DNA from: Streptomyces liliiviolaceus
GTDB taxonomy: Bacteria; Actinomycetota; Actinomycetes; Streptomycetales; Streptomycetaceae
NCBI RefSeq assembly: GCF_018070025.1
Contig: NZ_JAGPYQ010000002.1
Span: 744,001 to 808,000 of the forward strand
Direction of reading: 5' to 3'
Length of the DNA stretch: 64,000 nucleotides
Shown piece after piece: positions 20,520 through 28,179 of the stretch (position 1 is its first letter; the number at the start of each line of letters is the position of its first letter). Below the pieces are notes generated by a model. The model was not told the origin of the DNA. It made no database searches and was given only the letters and a program-made list of their open reading frames with translations. The position numbers and the translations under genes were made by a program.

Positions 20520-21365
20520 TCAGCCGATGCTGAACGCCCCGGACGGCGGCTCCGGCGACGGCACCGCGTCCTCGTCCCGTACGGGCTTCGCGTCCCCGAT
20601 GAAGACCCGCAGCGTGTCCCCGTGTTCGACGCGTGCCGGAAAGGCGTCGGAGGCCGTACGGCGCATGAGGGCGCCGGTGTCGAGCGGCCGGTGCGAGGCG
20701 ACGAGCACCGCGTTCCCGAAGCGCCGGCCGCGCAGCACTCCCGGCTCGGCGATCAGCGCCAGTTCCTCGAACACCGTGGAGAACGTGGCGAGCTGGGAGC
20801 GCAGGAAGGCGAAGGGCGAGGCGTCGGCGAGGTTGGCCAGGTACACGCCGTCGCCCCGCAGGACGCGTACCGTCTCCCGCGCGTACGCCACCGAGGTCAG
20901 GTGCGCCGGGACCCGGGAGCCGCCGAAGACGTCGGCGATCAGGACGTCGGCCGAGTCGGCCGGGGCGTTTTCGAGCCAGGCGCGGGCGTCCGCGCCGTGC
21001 AGGGCGATGCCGGCGTCCTCGGGGACGGGCAGTTGCTCGACGACGAGGTCCAGGAGCCCGCGGTCGGCCTCCACCACGTCCTGCCGGGACCCCGGCCGGG
21101 TCGCGGCGAGATAGCGGGGCAGGGTGAGCGCGCCGCCGCCGAGGTGCAGCGCGTCCAGCGGGAGACCCGGCCGCGCGACCGTGTCGAGGACGTGCCCGAG
21201 CCGTCGCGCGTACTCGAACTCCAGATAGGTCGGCTCGTCGAGGTCGACGTACGACTGGGGCGCCCCGTCGACCGTCAGCAGCCAGGCCCGCTCGCGGTCG
21301 ATGTCCGGCATCAGCTTGGCGGTCCCGTGATCCACGGTCCTGGTCACGGGTATCGGCTCGTCCAC
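20520..21365 (-). CDS. Spermidine-synthase-like (polyamine aminopropyltransferase family) methyltransferase fold
   Basis: Cytoplasmic 281-residue protein with the spermidine/spermine synthase fold. It shows SYVDLDEPTYLEFEYARRLG, the nucleotide-binding GGGALTLPRYLAA motif, DVVEADRGLLDLV and DVLIADVFGGSRVP. True spermidine synthases have a D-x-x-D/Y active site after the glycine loop; here the corresponding part is not clearly conserved, so a non-polyamine substrate is possible. It follows tuf3 on the same strand but is separated by the hairpin at 21398-21437, so it is probably transcribed on its own. Confidence 0.82.
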   Translation of the reverse strand: MDEPIPVTRTVDHGTAKLMPDIDRERAWLLTVDGAPQSYVDLDEPTYLEFEYARRLGHVLDTVARPGLPLDALHLGGGALTLPRYLAATRPGSRQDVVEADRGLLDLVVEQLPVPEDAGIALHGADARAWLENAPADSADVLIADVFGGSRVPAHLTSVAYARETVRVLRGDGVYLANLADASPFAFLRSQLATFSTVFEELALIAEPGVLRGRRFGNAVLVASHRPLDTGALMRRTASDAFPARVEHGDTLRVFIGDAKPVRDEDAVPSPEPPSGAFSIG

Positions 21366-21397
21366 GCCCCCATTGTGCCGGTGCCGCGCGGGTGCCC

Positions 21398-21437
21398 GCC
21401 CGCCTTCCGCACGGAAGGGTCCGTACGGAAGGCGGGC
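21398..21437 (-). terminator. Hairpin terminator after tuf3
   Basis: A 12-bp perfect stem (21398-21409 with 21426-21437, arm GCCCGCCTTCCG) closes a 16-nt loop that itself holds ACGG/CCGT. It lies 31 nt past the tuf3 stop and before the next gene on that strand. There is no T-run, which is usual for Streptomyces. Confidence 0.7.
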
Positions 21438-21468
21438 GCCTGCCCGGCCGCGAACCGGCGCCGCCGGT

Positions 21469-22638
21469 TCAGCCGACGGCGGTCACCGTGCCGGCGCCGA
21501 CCGTGCGGCCGCCCTCACGGATCGCGAAGCCGAGGCCCGGCTCCAACGGCACGTCACGCCCCAGCTCGACGGTCATGGTGACGGTGTCGCCGGGCCGCGC
21601 GACCGCGCCCGCACCGAGGTCGACGTCGCCGACGACGTCCGCGGTGCGGATGTAGAACTGCGGCCGGTAGCCGGTGGCCACCGGCGTCGTCCGCCCGCCC
21701 TCGCCCGCCGACAGGACGTACACCTGCGCGGAGAAGCGACGGCTGGGGACGACGCTGCCCGGCGCCGCGACGATGTGTCCGCGGCGCACGGCGTCGCGTG
21801 GGACGCCGCGCAGCAGCAACGCCACGCTGTCACCGGCCTGCGCCTCCTCCATGGGCTTGCCGAACGTCTCCAGGCCGGTGACCACCGTGTCCACGGCGGC
21901 GCCGAGCACTTCGACGCGGTCGCCCACCCGGATCGTGCCGCGCTCGACGGCCCCCGTGACGACCGTGCCGCGGCCGGTGATGGTGAGCACGTTCTCCACC
22001 GGCAACAGGAACGGCGCGTCCACGTACCGCTCGGGCATGGGCACGTACGTGTCCACGGCGTCCAGCAGCGCGCCGATCGCCTCGGTCCACCGGGGGTCGC
22101 CCTCCAGCGCCCGGAGTCCGGAGACCCGTACGACCGGTACGGAGTCGCCCCCGTAGCCGTGCGAGGTCAGCAGCTCGCGGACCTCCAGCTCCACGAGGTC
22201 GGTCAGCTCCTCGTCGCCCGCGTCCGCCTTGTTGAGGGCGACGACGATGTGGTCGACGCCCACCTGCCGGGCTAGCAGCACGTGTTCGGCGGTCTGGGGC
22301 ATGATCCCGTCGAGCGCGGAGACCACGAGGATCGCCCCGTCGAGCTGGGCGGCGCCCGTGACCATGTTCTTGACGTAGTCGGCGTGGCCCGGCATGTCCA
22401 CGTGCGCGTAGTGGCGGGTGTCGGTCTCGTACTCGACGTGCGCGATGTTGATGGTGATGCCGCGCGCGGCCTCCTCCGGCGCCCGGTCGATCCGGTCGAA
22501 CGGTACGTAGGTGCCGGAGCCGCGCTCGGCGAGGACCTTGGTGATGGCGGCGGTCAGGGTGGTCTTGCCGTGGTCGACATGACCCATGGTGCCGATGTTC
22601 AGATGCGGTTTGGTGCGCACGTAAGCCGTCTTGGGCAT
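21469..22638 (-). CDS. tuf3: Divergent second elongation factor Tu (Tuf3 type)
   Basis: GTPase that delivers aminoacyl-tRNA to the ribosome; 389 residues, slightly shorter than housekeeping EF-Tu. G1 is GHVDHGKTT; the G3 motif reads DMPGH instead of the near-universal DCPGH; G4 reads NKAD instead of NKCD; G5 is SGL. Domains 2 and 3 follow ([24 protein letters not shown]). Streptomyces Tuf3 proteins are known as accessory EF-Tu copies, tied to stringent conditions or elfamycin resistance in some species. It is alone, not in a ribosomal operon. ATG 22638 has GAGG at 7 nt. Confidence 0.93.
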   Translation of the reverse strand: MPKTAYVRTKPHLNIGTMGHVDHGKTTLTAAITKVLAERGSGTYVPFDRIDRAPEEAARGITINIAHVEYETDTRHYAHVDMPGHADYVKNMVTGAAQLDGAILVVSALDGIMPQTAEHVLLARQVGVDHIVVALNKADAGDEELTDLVELEVRELLTSHGYGGDSVPVVRVSGLRALEGDPRWTEAIGALLDAVDTYVPMPERYVDAPFLLPVENVLTITGRGTVVTGAVERGTIRVGDRVEVLGAAVDTVVTGLETFGKPMEEAQAGDSVALLLRGVPRDAVRRGHIVAAPGSVVPSRRFSAQVYVLSAGEGGRTTPVATGYRPQFYIRTADVVGDVDLGAGAVARPGDTVTMTVELGRDVPLEPGLGFAIREGGRTVGAGTVTAVG

Positions 22639-22979
22639 GGCAGAACCTCGAAGCCTCTTCGGTGTCAGCTGAGCTGAGCGATGGCCCCGGCGTCGATACG
22701 GCCGGGACGGGGACCCCGAGGTCCTGCCGACCCTCCCCCTGCGGGGTCCGCCGGACAATCCGGGAAGGGTCAGCTTCGGGTGCCTGCTGCGGCGGCCACG
22801 GTGTTCGGGACGGCAGCCTTCAGAGCATCCGCGACCGCGGATGCTGTGTGAGGGAAGGCGTACCGGAACATGAGGCGATCATCGCCGACGGGGCGGGCCG
22901 CGTCGAATGGTTTTCCGTGCCCTCGATCGTGCCCTCCGGCCCGCCGTCCGATGCCCGTCGTCCGATGCCCGCCGTCCGG
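22639..22979. promoter_or_regulatory. Gene-free region upstream of tuf3 with a 22-bp palindrome
   Basis: I find no gene in these 341 nt, which should contain the tuf3 promoter; no convincing -35/-10 pair stands out. At 22824-22845 the arms AGCATCCGCG and CGCGGATGCT flank a 2-nt centre, giving an almost uninterrupted palindrome 186 nt before tuf3. It may be an operator or the terminator of the AlkD gene. CCGTCCGATGCCC occurs twice near 22940-22975. Confidence 0.5.
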
Positions 22980-23714
22980 TCAGGCGCCGATGTTCTTCAG
23001 CGCCTCGCGCACGGACAGCGGCGAGAGCCGGTCCCGCTCACGGGCGACGAAGTCCCGTACGGCGTCCGGATCCGTCTTGGCGTACTCGCGCAGACTCCAG
23101 CCGATCGCCTTGCGGATGAAGAAGTCGGGATGCCCGGAACGGCGGACGCAGTAGGAGAAGAGGCGTTCCGCGTCCGTGGACTCCTTGTACCGGAGCTGGT
23201 GGAGGAGAGCGGTACGGGCGACCCACAGGTCGTCGTCCCCGATCCACTCGTCCATGTCCGCCCGCAGCTTCGGGTCGGCCGCGACGAGACCGCCGACCAC
23301 ATGGGCGGCGAGCAGGTCGACGGTGTCCCACCAAGGGACCGTGGAGACGAGATGACGGGCCACGGGCAGGAATCCGGACGAGAGACGCCTCACATGCCGG
23401 CGCAGGTAGTCGACGGCGAAGTACTGGTACTCGCGCTCCGGCAGCCGCCAGCAGCGCAACGCCACCGCCGTGCAGTCGGCCTCGTCCGGCACGGGAGTTC
23501 CCCGCAGCACCGTGCGGGAGAGCGCGCGGCGATCAGGCGTGGTCAGACCGAGGAAAGGGGCGATGTCCTTCATGTACGCGCCCGCCGTGACGGCCCGTTC
23601 CGGATCGGCCGCGGCGGGGTAGGAGACGGTCAGCCGCGCCAGCAAGGTGTCCGCGAGGACGCTGTGCGGCGGCCCCGAACGGCCATCCGACGTTCCGGAA
23701 GCTGTGACGCCCAT
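22980..23714 (-). CDS. AlkD-family DNA alkylation repair enzyme
   Basis: HEAT-repeat DNA glycosylase predicted to excise N3- and N7-alkylpurines. It has about 244 residues of helical repeats. It contains the family motif STVPWWDTVDLLAAHVVGG, with the catalytic-type Asp after the Trp pair, and ends HPDFFIRKAIGWSLREYAK. Start uncertain: ATG 23714 or ATG 23726, neither with a good ribosome site. It is divergent from the VTT membrane protein gene. Confidence 0.85.
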   Translation of the reverse strand: MGVTASGTSDGRSGPPHSVLADTLLARLTVSYPAAADPERAVTAGAYMKDIAPFLGLTTPDRRALSRTVLRGTPVPDEADCTAVALRCWRLPEREYQYFAVDYLRRHVRRLSSGFLPVARHLVSTVPWWDTVDLLAAHVVGGLVAADPKLRADMDEWIGDDDLWVARTALLHQLRYKESTDAERLFSYCVRRSGHPDFFIRKAIGWSLREYAKTDPDAVRDFVARERDRLSPLSVREALKNIGA

Positions 23715-23763
23715 GAGACGAACCATACGGCGAACACACACATGGGTCGGTTAGTGTCACCGG

Positions 23764-24537
23764 ATGCTCGATGCCACCACCCGCTCTGGGGGCACCGCCA
23801 CGGTCAGTCCCCCGCTCCCCGCAACGGAACTCGTCCCCGTCGAGTTCACCGCCGCGCCGACAGGCCTGGCCGCCCGCGTCACGAGAGCCCTGTTCTCGCC
23901 GTGGGCCCGCCTCTCCCTGCTGGTCGCGCTGCTGCTGTCGGCCGCCGGGACGGTGCTGCTGTTCGAGCCACAGAGACTCCTCGCCGACGGCTGGCCGCCC
24001 CAGCTGACCGGCGCCGCCGCGGCCCTGGTCTTCGCGGTCGCGTACGGGCTGTGCACGGTGGCGTTCGTGCCCAGGCCGATCCTCAACCTCGGAGCGGGTG
24101 CCCTCTTCGGCTCCCAGCTGGGGCTCGGGGCCGCGCTCGCCGGTACGGTCCTGGGGGCCGGGATAGCCTTCGGACTCGGCCGGATGCTCGGGCAGGACGC
24201 GCTGCGGCCCCTGCTGCGCGGTCGCTGGCTGAAGGCCGCGGACGGGCAGCTCAGCCGGCACGGGTTCCGCTCGATGATGGCCGCGCGACTGTTCCCCGGG
24301 GTGCCGTTCTGGGCCGCGAACTACTGCGCGTCCGTGTCCCGGATGGGCTGGTTCCCCTTCCTCCTCGCGACGGGCCTGGGCTCGATCCCCAACACCGCGG
24401 CGTACGCGGTCGCGGGGGCGCGTGCCTCCGCGCCGACGTCCCCCGCGTTCCTGATCGCGATGGCCTTCATCGCGCTGCCGGCACTGGCGGGAGCGATTGT
24501 GGCCTGGCGCAAGCGGCATCATTTGCGGGCGCGCTGA
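23764..24537 (+). CDS. TVP38/TMEM64 (VTT-domain) membrane protein
   Basis: Integral membrane protein of 257 residues in the DedA/SNARE-associated superfamily, possibly involved in lipid scrambling or envelope homeostasis. Five or so hydrophobic segments start near residue 48. The VTT core is VPRPILNLGAGALFGSQLG, then GRMLGQD, and the conserved RLFPGVPFWAANYCASVSRM. A -10-like TAGTGT (23752-23757) is only 6 nt before the ATG and no ribosome site is visible, so the transcript is probably leaderless. No operon partner. Confidence 0.85.
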   Translation: MLDATTRSGGTATVSPPLPATELVPVEFTAAPTGLAARVTRALFSPWARLSLLVALLLSAAGTVLLFEPQRLLADGWPPQLTGAAAALVFAVAYGLCTVAFVPRPILNLGAGALFGSQLGLGAALAGTVLGAGIAFGLGRMLGQDALRPLLRGRWLKAADGQLSRHGFRSMMAARLFPGVPFWAANYCASVSRMGWFPFLLATGLGSIPNTAAYAVAGARASAPTSPAFLIAMAFIALPALAGAIVAWRKRHHLRAR

Positions 24538-24558
24538 ATCGGGGGGCCCGGGCGACGT

Positions 24559-24691
24559 CGTCGGGTGCGGGTTGTCTGTGGCTGGCCGCGCAGTTCCCCG
24601 CGCCCCCAAAAGATGAAAAGCAGGGGCGCAGCCCCGTTTTTCAGGGGCGCGGGGAACTGCGCGACAAGCCCCCACCGGCCCGCACCCGACG
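24559..24691. repeat. 133-bp palindromic repeat element (REP/MITE-like)
   Basis: Perfect 13-bp terminal inverted repeats, CGTCGGGTGCGGG (24559-24571) and its complement (24679-24691), enclose internal inverted copies of GCGCAGTTCCCCGCGCCCC (24588 on; 24643-24662) and a small GGGGC/GCCCC hairpin. It sits between the convergent VTT and thiolase genes and reaches within 3 nt of the thiolase stop, so it probably terminates both. It shares ends and core with the cluster at 15826-16100. It encodes nothing. Confidence 0.72.
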
Positions 24692-24693
24692 TG

Positions 24694-25866
24694 TCACCCC
24701 AACCCCTCCAACACCATCGCGTTGGCGAGGCCACCCGCCTCGCACATGGTCTGGAGCGCGAACCGAGCCCCCCGCTCCCGCATCGCATGCACGAGCGTGG
24801 TCGTCAACCGCGTCCCGCTCGCCCCGAGCGGATGTCCGATCGCGATCGCCCCGCCATGGACGTTGACCTTGGAGAGGTCGGCCCCCGTCTCCTGCCGCCA
24901 GGCGAGGACGACACTGGAGAAGGCCTCGTTGACCTCGAAGAGGTCGATGTCGTCCAGGGCCAGTGAGGCCTTGCGCAGCACCTTCTCGGTGGCGGGCACC
25001 ACCCCCGTGAGCATCAGCAGCGGATCGGACCCCGTGACCGCGAAGCTGTGCAGCCTGGCCAGCGGCCGGAGGCCGAGGCGGGCCGCGGTCTCGCTGGACG
25101 TGATGAGCACCGCCGAGGCCCCGTCGTTGACCGGGCTGGCGTTGCCCGCGGTGACGTTCCAGTCGATCTGCGGGAACCGCTCCCCGAAGGCCGGGTCGTA
25201 GTAGGCCGGCTTGAGCCCGGCGAGCACCTCCACCGAGCTGCCGGGCCGTACGCACTCGTCGCGCGTCACCCCGTCCAGGGGCGCGACCTCGGCGTCGAAC
25301 AGCCCGCCCTCCCACGCCGCCGCGGCCCTGCGGTGCGACTCCACCGCGAAGGCGTCCATCTGCTCGCGGGAGAGCGACCACTTGGCCGCGATCAGCTCGG
25401 CGCTGATGCCCTGCGGGACGAGGCCCTCGGGATACCGCGCGGCGACCCCGGGGCCGAAGGGGTCCTTGCCCTCCGGCACGTTCGACCACATCGACACCCG
25501 GCTCATCGACTCCACCCCGCAGGCCACGACGAGGTCGTACGCCCCGGAGATGACGCCCTGAGCCGCGAAGTGCACGGCCTGCTGGGAGGAGCCGCACTGG
25601 CGGTCCACGGTCGTGGCGGGCACCGACTCGGGGAAGCCTGCGGACAGGGCGGCGTACCGGGTGGTGTTCATGGCCTGCTCACCGACCTGGTCGACGGTTC
25701 CGCCGATCACGTCGTCGATGAGGGCGGGGTCGACACCGGACCGTTCGACGAGCGTACGGAGGGTGTGGGCGAGGAGTTCGACGGGATGGACGTGGGCGAG
25801 CGAACCGTTCGGCCTGCCCTTGCCGATCGGGGTGCGTACGGCTTCGACGACGACTGCGTCACGCAT
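24694..25866 (-). CDS. Acetyl-CoA acetyltransferase / 3-ketoacyl-CoA thiolase
   Basis: Thiolase of 390 residues that either condenses two acetyl-CoA or cleaves 3-ketoacyl-CoA. The acyl-accepting Cys is in VDRQCGSSQQAVH (about residue 87), the His in GGAIAIGHPLGASG and the second Cys in LQTMCEAGGLANA (near the C-terminus). It is divergent from an HxlR regulator and shares its operators. The promoter (TTGGTT 25965-25960, 17 nt, TACTGT 25942-25937) lies between them. Degradative versus biosynthetic use cannot be decided here. Confidence 0.93.
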   Translation of the reverse strand: MRDAVVVEAVRTPIGKGRPNGSLAHVHPVELLAHTLRTLVERSGVDPALIDDVIGGTVDQVGEQAMNTTRYAALSAGFPESVPATTVDRQCGSSQQAVHFAAQGVISGAYDLVVACGVESMSRVSMWSNVPEGKDPFGPGVAARYPEGLVPQGISAELIAAKWSLSREQMDAFAVESHRRAAAAWEGGLFDAEVAPLDGVTRDECVRPGSSVEVLAGLKPAYYDPAFGERFPQIDWNVTAGNASPVNDGASAVLITSSETAARLGLRPLARLHSFAVTGSDPLLMLTGVVPATEKVLRKASLALDDIDLFEVNEAFSSVVLAWRQETGADLSKVNVHGGAIAIGHPLGASGTRLTTTLVHAMRERGARFALQTMCEAGGLANAMVLEGLG

Positions 25867-25902
25867 GGTCTGGCCCCCTGGGAGAAGACGACTCCGAAGA
25901 AG

Positions 25903-25980
25903 GTGGGTTTGGATTCCCAACCCACTAAGTGACTCCACAGTAACCGAGTAAGTTGGAAGAACCAACCCACCCCGTAGACT
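25903..25980. promoter_or_regulatory. Overlapping divergent promoters and twin operators of thiolase and HxlR genes
   Basis: Two dyads are seen: GTGGGTT-N9-AACCCAC (25903-25925) and GTTGG-N5-CCAAC (25952-25966). CCAACCCAC is directly repeated 45 bp apart (25917, 25962). The second dyad covers the -35 boxes of both genes: TTGGAA for HxlR (25953-25958; -10 TAGACT 25975-25980) and TTGGTT for the thiolase (25965-25960). The first lies just past the thiolase start point. Autoregulation by the HxlR protein is inferred. Confidence 0.65.
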
Positions 25981-25987
25981 GGACCGC

Positions 25988-26476
25988 ATGAAGGACGCCC
26001 GCCCCTGTTCGATCGCCGGCACGCTCGCCCTCGTCGGCGAGAAGTACTCCCTGCTCGTGCTGCGCGAGGTCTCGCTGGGCGCCACCCGGTTCGACCAGCT
26101 GGTCCGCAACATCGGCGCTCCGCGCGATGTGCTGACGACCCGGCTGAAGCGGCTCGTCGACGCGGGGCTGCTGGAGAAGGTCGCCTACAGCGAGAAGCCG
26201 CCGCGCTTCGAGTACCGGCCCACCCGGGCCGGTCTGGAGCTGGAGCCGGTGCTGCTCACGCTCATGGCGTGGGGCGACCGCCATCTCAACGACGGCGATC
26301 GCCCCATGGTGCTGGAACACTTCGGCGGCCGGGAACACACCGGCGGACAGGTCACCGGCCACGAGCTGGTGCCGGTCGTCACCTGCGCGGAGTGCGGCGA
26401 GGAGGTCCGCCACGACGACCTGACGGCCCACCCGCAGGCCCCGGGCTGGACGGTCACGGGGCCCGCGGCGGTCTGA
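25988..26476 (+). CDS. HxlR-family transcriptional regulator with C-terminal CxxC
   Basis: Winged-helix regulator of 162 residues. The HxlR core is CSIAGTLALVGEKYSLLVLR, with the family's redox-relevant Cys7, then DVLTTRLKRLVDAGLLEKV. Unlike minimal HxlR proteins (about 110 residues) it has an extra tail with VTCAECGEEVRHDD, a CxxC that could bind zinc or sense redox. Its ATG is 7 nt after TAGACT, so it is probably leaderless. It diverges from the thiolase gene, its likely target. Confidence 0.88.
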   Translation: MKDARPCSIAGTLALVGEKYSLLVLREVSLGATRFDQLVRNIGAPRDVLTTRLKRLVDAGLLEKVAYSEKPPRFEYRPTRAGLELEPVLLTLMAWGDRHLNDGDRPMVLEHFGGREHTGGQVTGHELVPVVTCAECGEEVRHDDLTAHPQAPGWTVTGPAAV

Positions 26477-26497
26477 GCGCGCGGTGGACCGGGGCGC

Positions 26498-27238
26498 CTA
26501 CTCCCCCGGGTACACGTCCAGCCGCCCGCACATCCCGAACTTCCCGTACGCCGACGGCTGCTCGGCCCTCACCGCCGCGTCGGCCAGGTGGGACACGTCC
26601 CCGCGCTCCAGCCGTTCGAGCTGGTCGCCCGTCGCCGCGGCGGCCGCCTCGGCACCGCGCCGCCACCGCTCGCGCCACTCGGCGAGCCGGGGCCGTACGA
26701 GGGCAGCGGCGGCCCGGTGGAACGCGGCGAGGGGCTCGGGCCCGTCCGCCTCGCGCAGCGCGCGGTAGCCCTTGAGGGCCAGGTCGCGCCGGGCCCGGGC
26801 GATCCGCTCCTTCTCCGCCTCGGGCGCGTCCGCCGGGATCACGGTCGCGGCGGCGTACGTCTTCGGGTCGGTCAGGTACTCCGGCGGCAGCGTGAGCACC
26901 GCGTCGCCCGCCTCCGGGAGCCCGCTGTTCTGCATGAGGACGGTGATGCGCAGGTCGTCCTCGTTGACGAGCCGGTGGATCGTGCCGGGCGTGAACCAGG
27001 CCACCGTGCCCGGCGCGAGCGGCGTCACCTCGTACCCGGAGGTCGTCAGGGTCTGCACCGCGCCCCGCCCGCCGGTGACGACGTACGCCTCCGAACAGGT
27101 CAGATGAAGGTGGGGAGTTCCGCCGCACACCCCGTCGTCGGCGGGCCAGTCGTAGACCGACAGATGCGAGACGGCGACCCCGCCGGGCAGCCCCCCGAAG
27201 CCTCCCGACGGCCTCTCGGAGCCCTCGGCCGCGCTCAC
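26498..27238 (-). CDS. Cupin-domain protein, third gene of a sugar operon
   Basis: Protein of 246 residues with an N-terminal cupin (about 35-115: CGGTPHLHLTCSEAYVVTGG, then PGTVAWFTPGTIHRLVNED), likely binding a metal and a sugar or sugar acid. The rest is a helical Ala/Arg/Glu-rich region of unknown role. The GTG start overlaps the stop of the DUF6807 gene (GTGA), indicating tight coupling. Function could be isomerase or sugar-binding; I cannot choose. Confidence 0.75.
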   Translation of the reverse strand: MSAAEGSERPSGGFGGLPGGVAVSHLSVYDWPADDGVCGGTPHLHLTCSEAYVVTGGRGAVQTLTTSGYEVTPLAPGTVAWFTPGTIHRLVNEDDLRITVLMQNSGLPEAGDAVLTLPPEYLTDPKTYAAATVIPADAPEAEKERIARARRDLALKGYRALREADGPEPLAAFHRAAAALVRPRLAEWRERWRRGAEAAAAATGDQLERLERGDVSHLADAAVRAEQPSAYGKFGMCGRLDVYPGE

Positions 27239-28179
27239 CACGGGTGCTCCGCCAGGTACTTGGCGATCTCCTCGCGCTCCCGGACGCCGTCGGCGACGAC
27301 GACCCGGTAGCGGCGGGTGAGCGTGTCGCCCGGCGCGAGTTCCAGTTCGTCGAAGAAGGCGAAGGAGGGCGCGACGGCGGCGAAGGGTTCGTTGCGGACG
27401 AACCAGTGGGCGGGATGGGCACCGCCCTCGCCCGTGTGGTCGTTCTCCGGGGCGTGCGCGAAGACGAGGGTGGCGTGCCCGTCGGCGCCGTCGTGCTCGG
27501 CGGAGTACGCGAGCCACGGTGCCTGCTGCCCCATCAGGCCGGGGCCCTCCGCGTCGGGGCCGATGATCCGCCCGTCCCGGAAGCCGCGGGGACCGCGCCA
27601 GAACAGACCGGTGTAGCCGGCCATCTCCCGCCCGGCCGTCGTGGGACTGCCGAACCGCAGGGGTTCGTCCCGGCGGTTGGTGACGGAGGTCGTCCAGGTC
27701 AGCGCCCACGAGCCGGACGCCGGGTCCACGTCGTGCACCTCGATGCGGCGCTCCTCCTCCGCCCAGAGCGAGCCGTCGTACGGATGCCAGGTGAGCCGCT
27801 CGGCGATGACGGCGCCGCCGGAACCGGTGCTGTCCGCCTCGACCCGGTCGAAGGTGACGTGCGCCATCGACCCGACGCGCTCGGGGAGTTCGAGATACCC
27901 CTCCCCGTGAACGTATGTGTTGCCGCCCCACAGGTTCGCCCCCGACAGATGCGAGGCGGTCATCTGCAGGCCCTTGTGCCAGCGGTGGTCGTTGGGCCGG
28001 TAGTCCGTGACAACGTTGCCCGCGAGTGTCCTGAGCGGATGCAGATACGGCTTCGGGGCCTCCCAGGGCGCCTCCGGACCGTACACATAGCTGAACAGGT
28101 CCACGCCGGAGGTGGGTTCGGTGACCGTGATGCGGTCGCCGTGGGCGTGGACGACGCGCAGGCCGCCTCGTGCGGTCAT
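27235..28179 (-). CDS. DUF6807 (PmoA-like) protein, second gene of a sugar operon
   Basis: Protein of 314 residues matching the DUF6807/'PmoA-like' family that accompanies Gfo/Idh oxidoreductases in carbohydrate operons. Conserved features visible are PYLHPLRTLAGNVVT, DHRWHKGLQM, GNTYVHGEGY and AGYTGLFWRGPRGFRDG. The fold is probably a beta-sandwich like galactose-mutarotase proteins. The ATG has GAGGAGG upstream and overlaps the preceding stop (ATGA). No signal peptide. Enzyme activity unknown. Confidence 0.8.
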   Translation of the reverse strand: MTARGGLRVVHAHGDRITVTEPTSGVDLFSYVYGPEAPWEAPKPYLHPLRTLAGNVVTDYRPNDHRWHKGLQMTASHLSGANLWGGNTYVHGEGYLELPERVGSMAHVTFDRVEADSTGSGGAVIAERLTWHPYDGSLWAEEERRIEVHDVDPASGSWALTWTTSVTNRRDEPLRFGSPTTAGREMAGYTGLFWRGPRGFRDGRIIGPDAEGPGLMGQQAPWLAYSAEHDGADGHATLVFAHAPENDHTGEGGAHPAHWFVRNEPFAAVAPSFAFFDELELAPGDTLTRRYRVVVADGVREREEIAKYLAEHPW

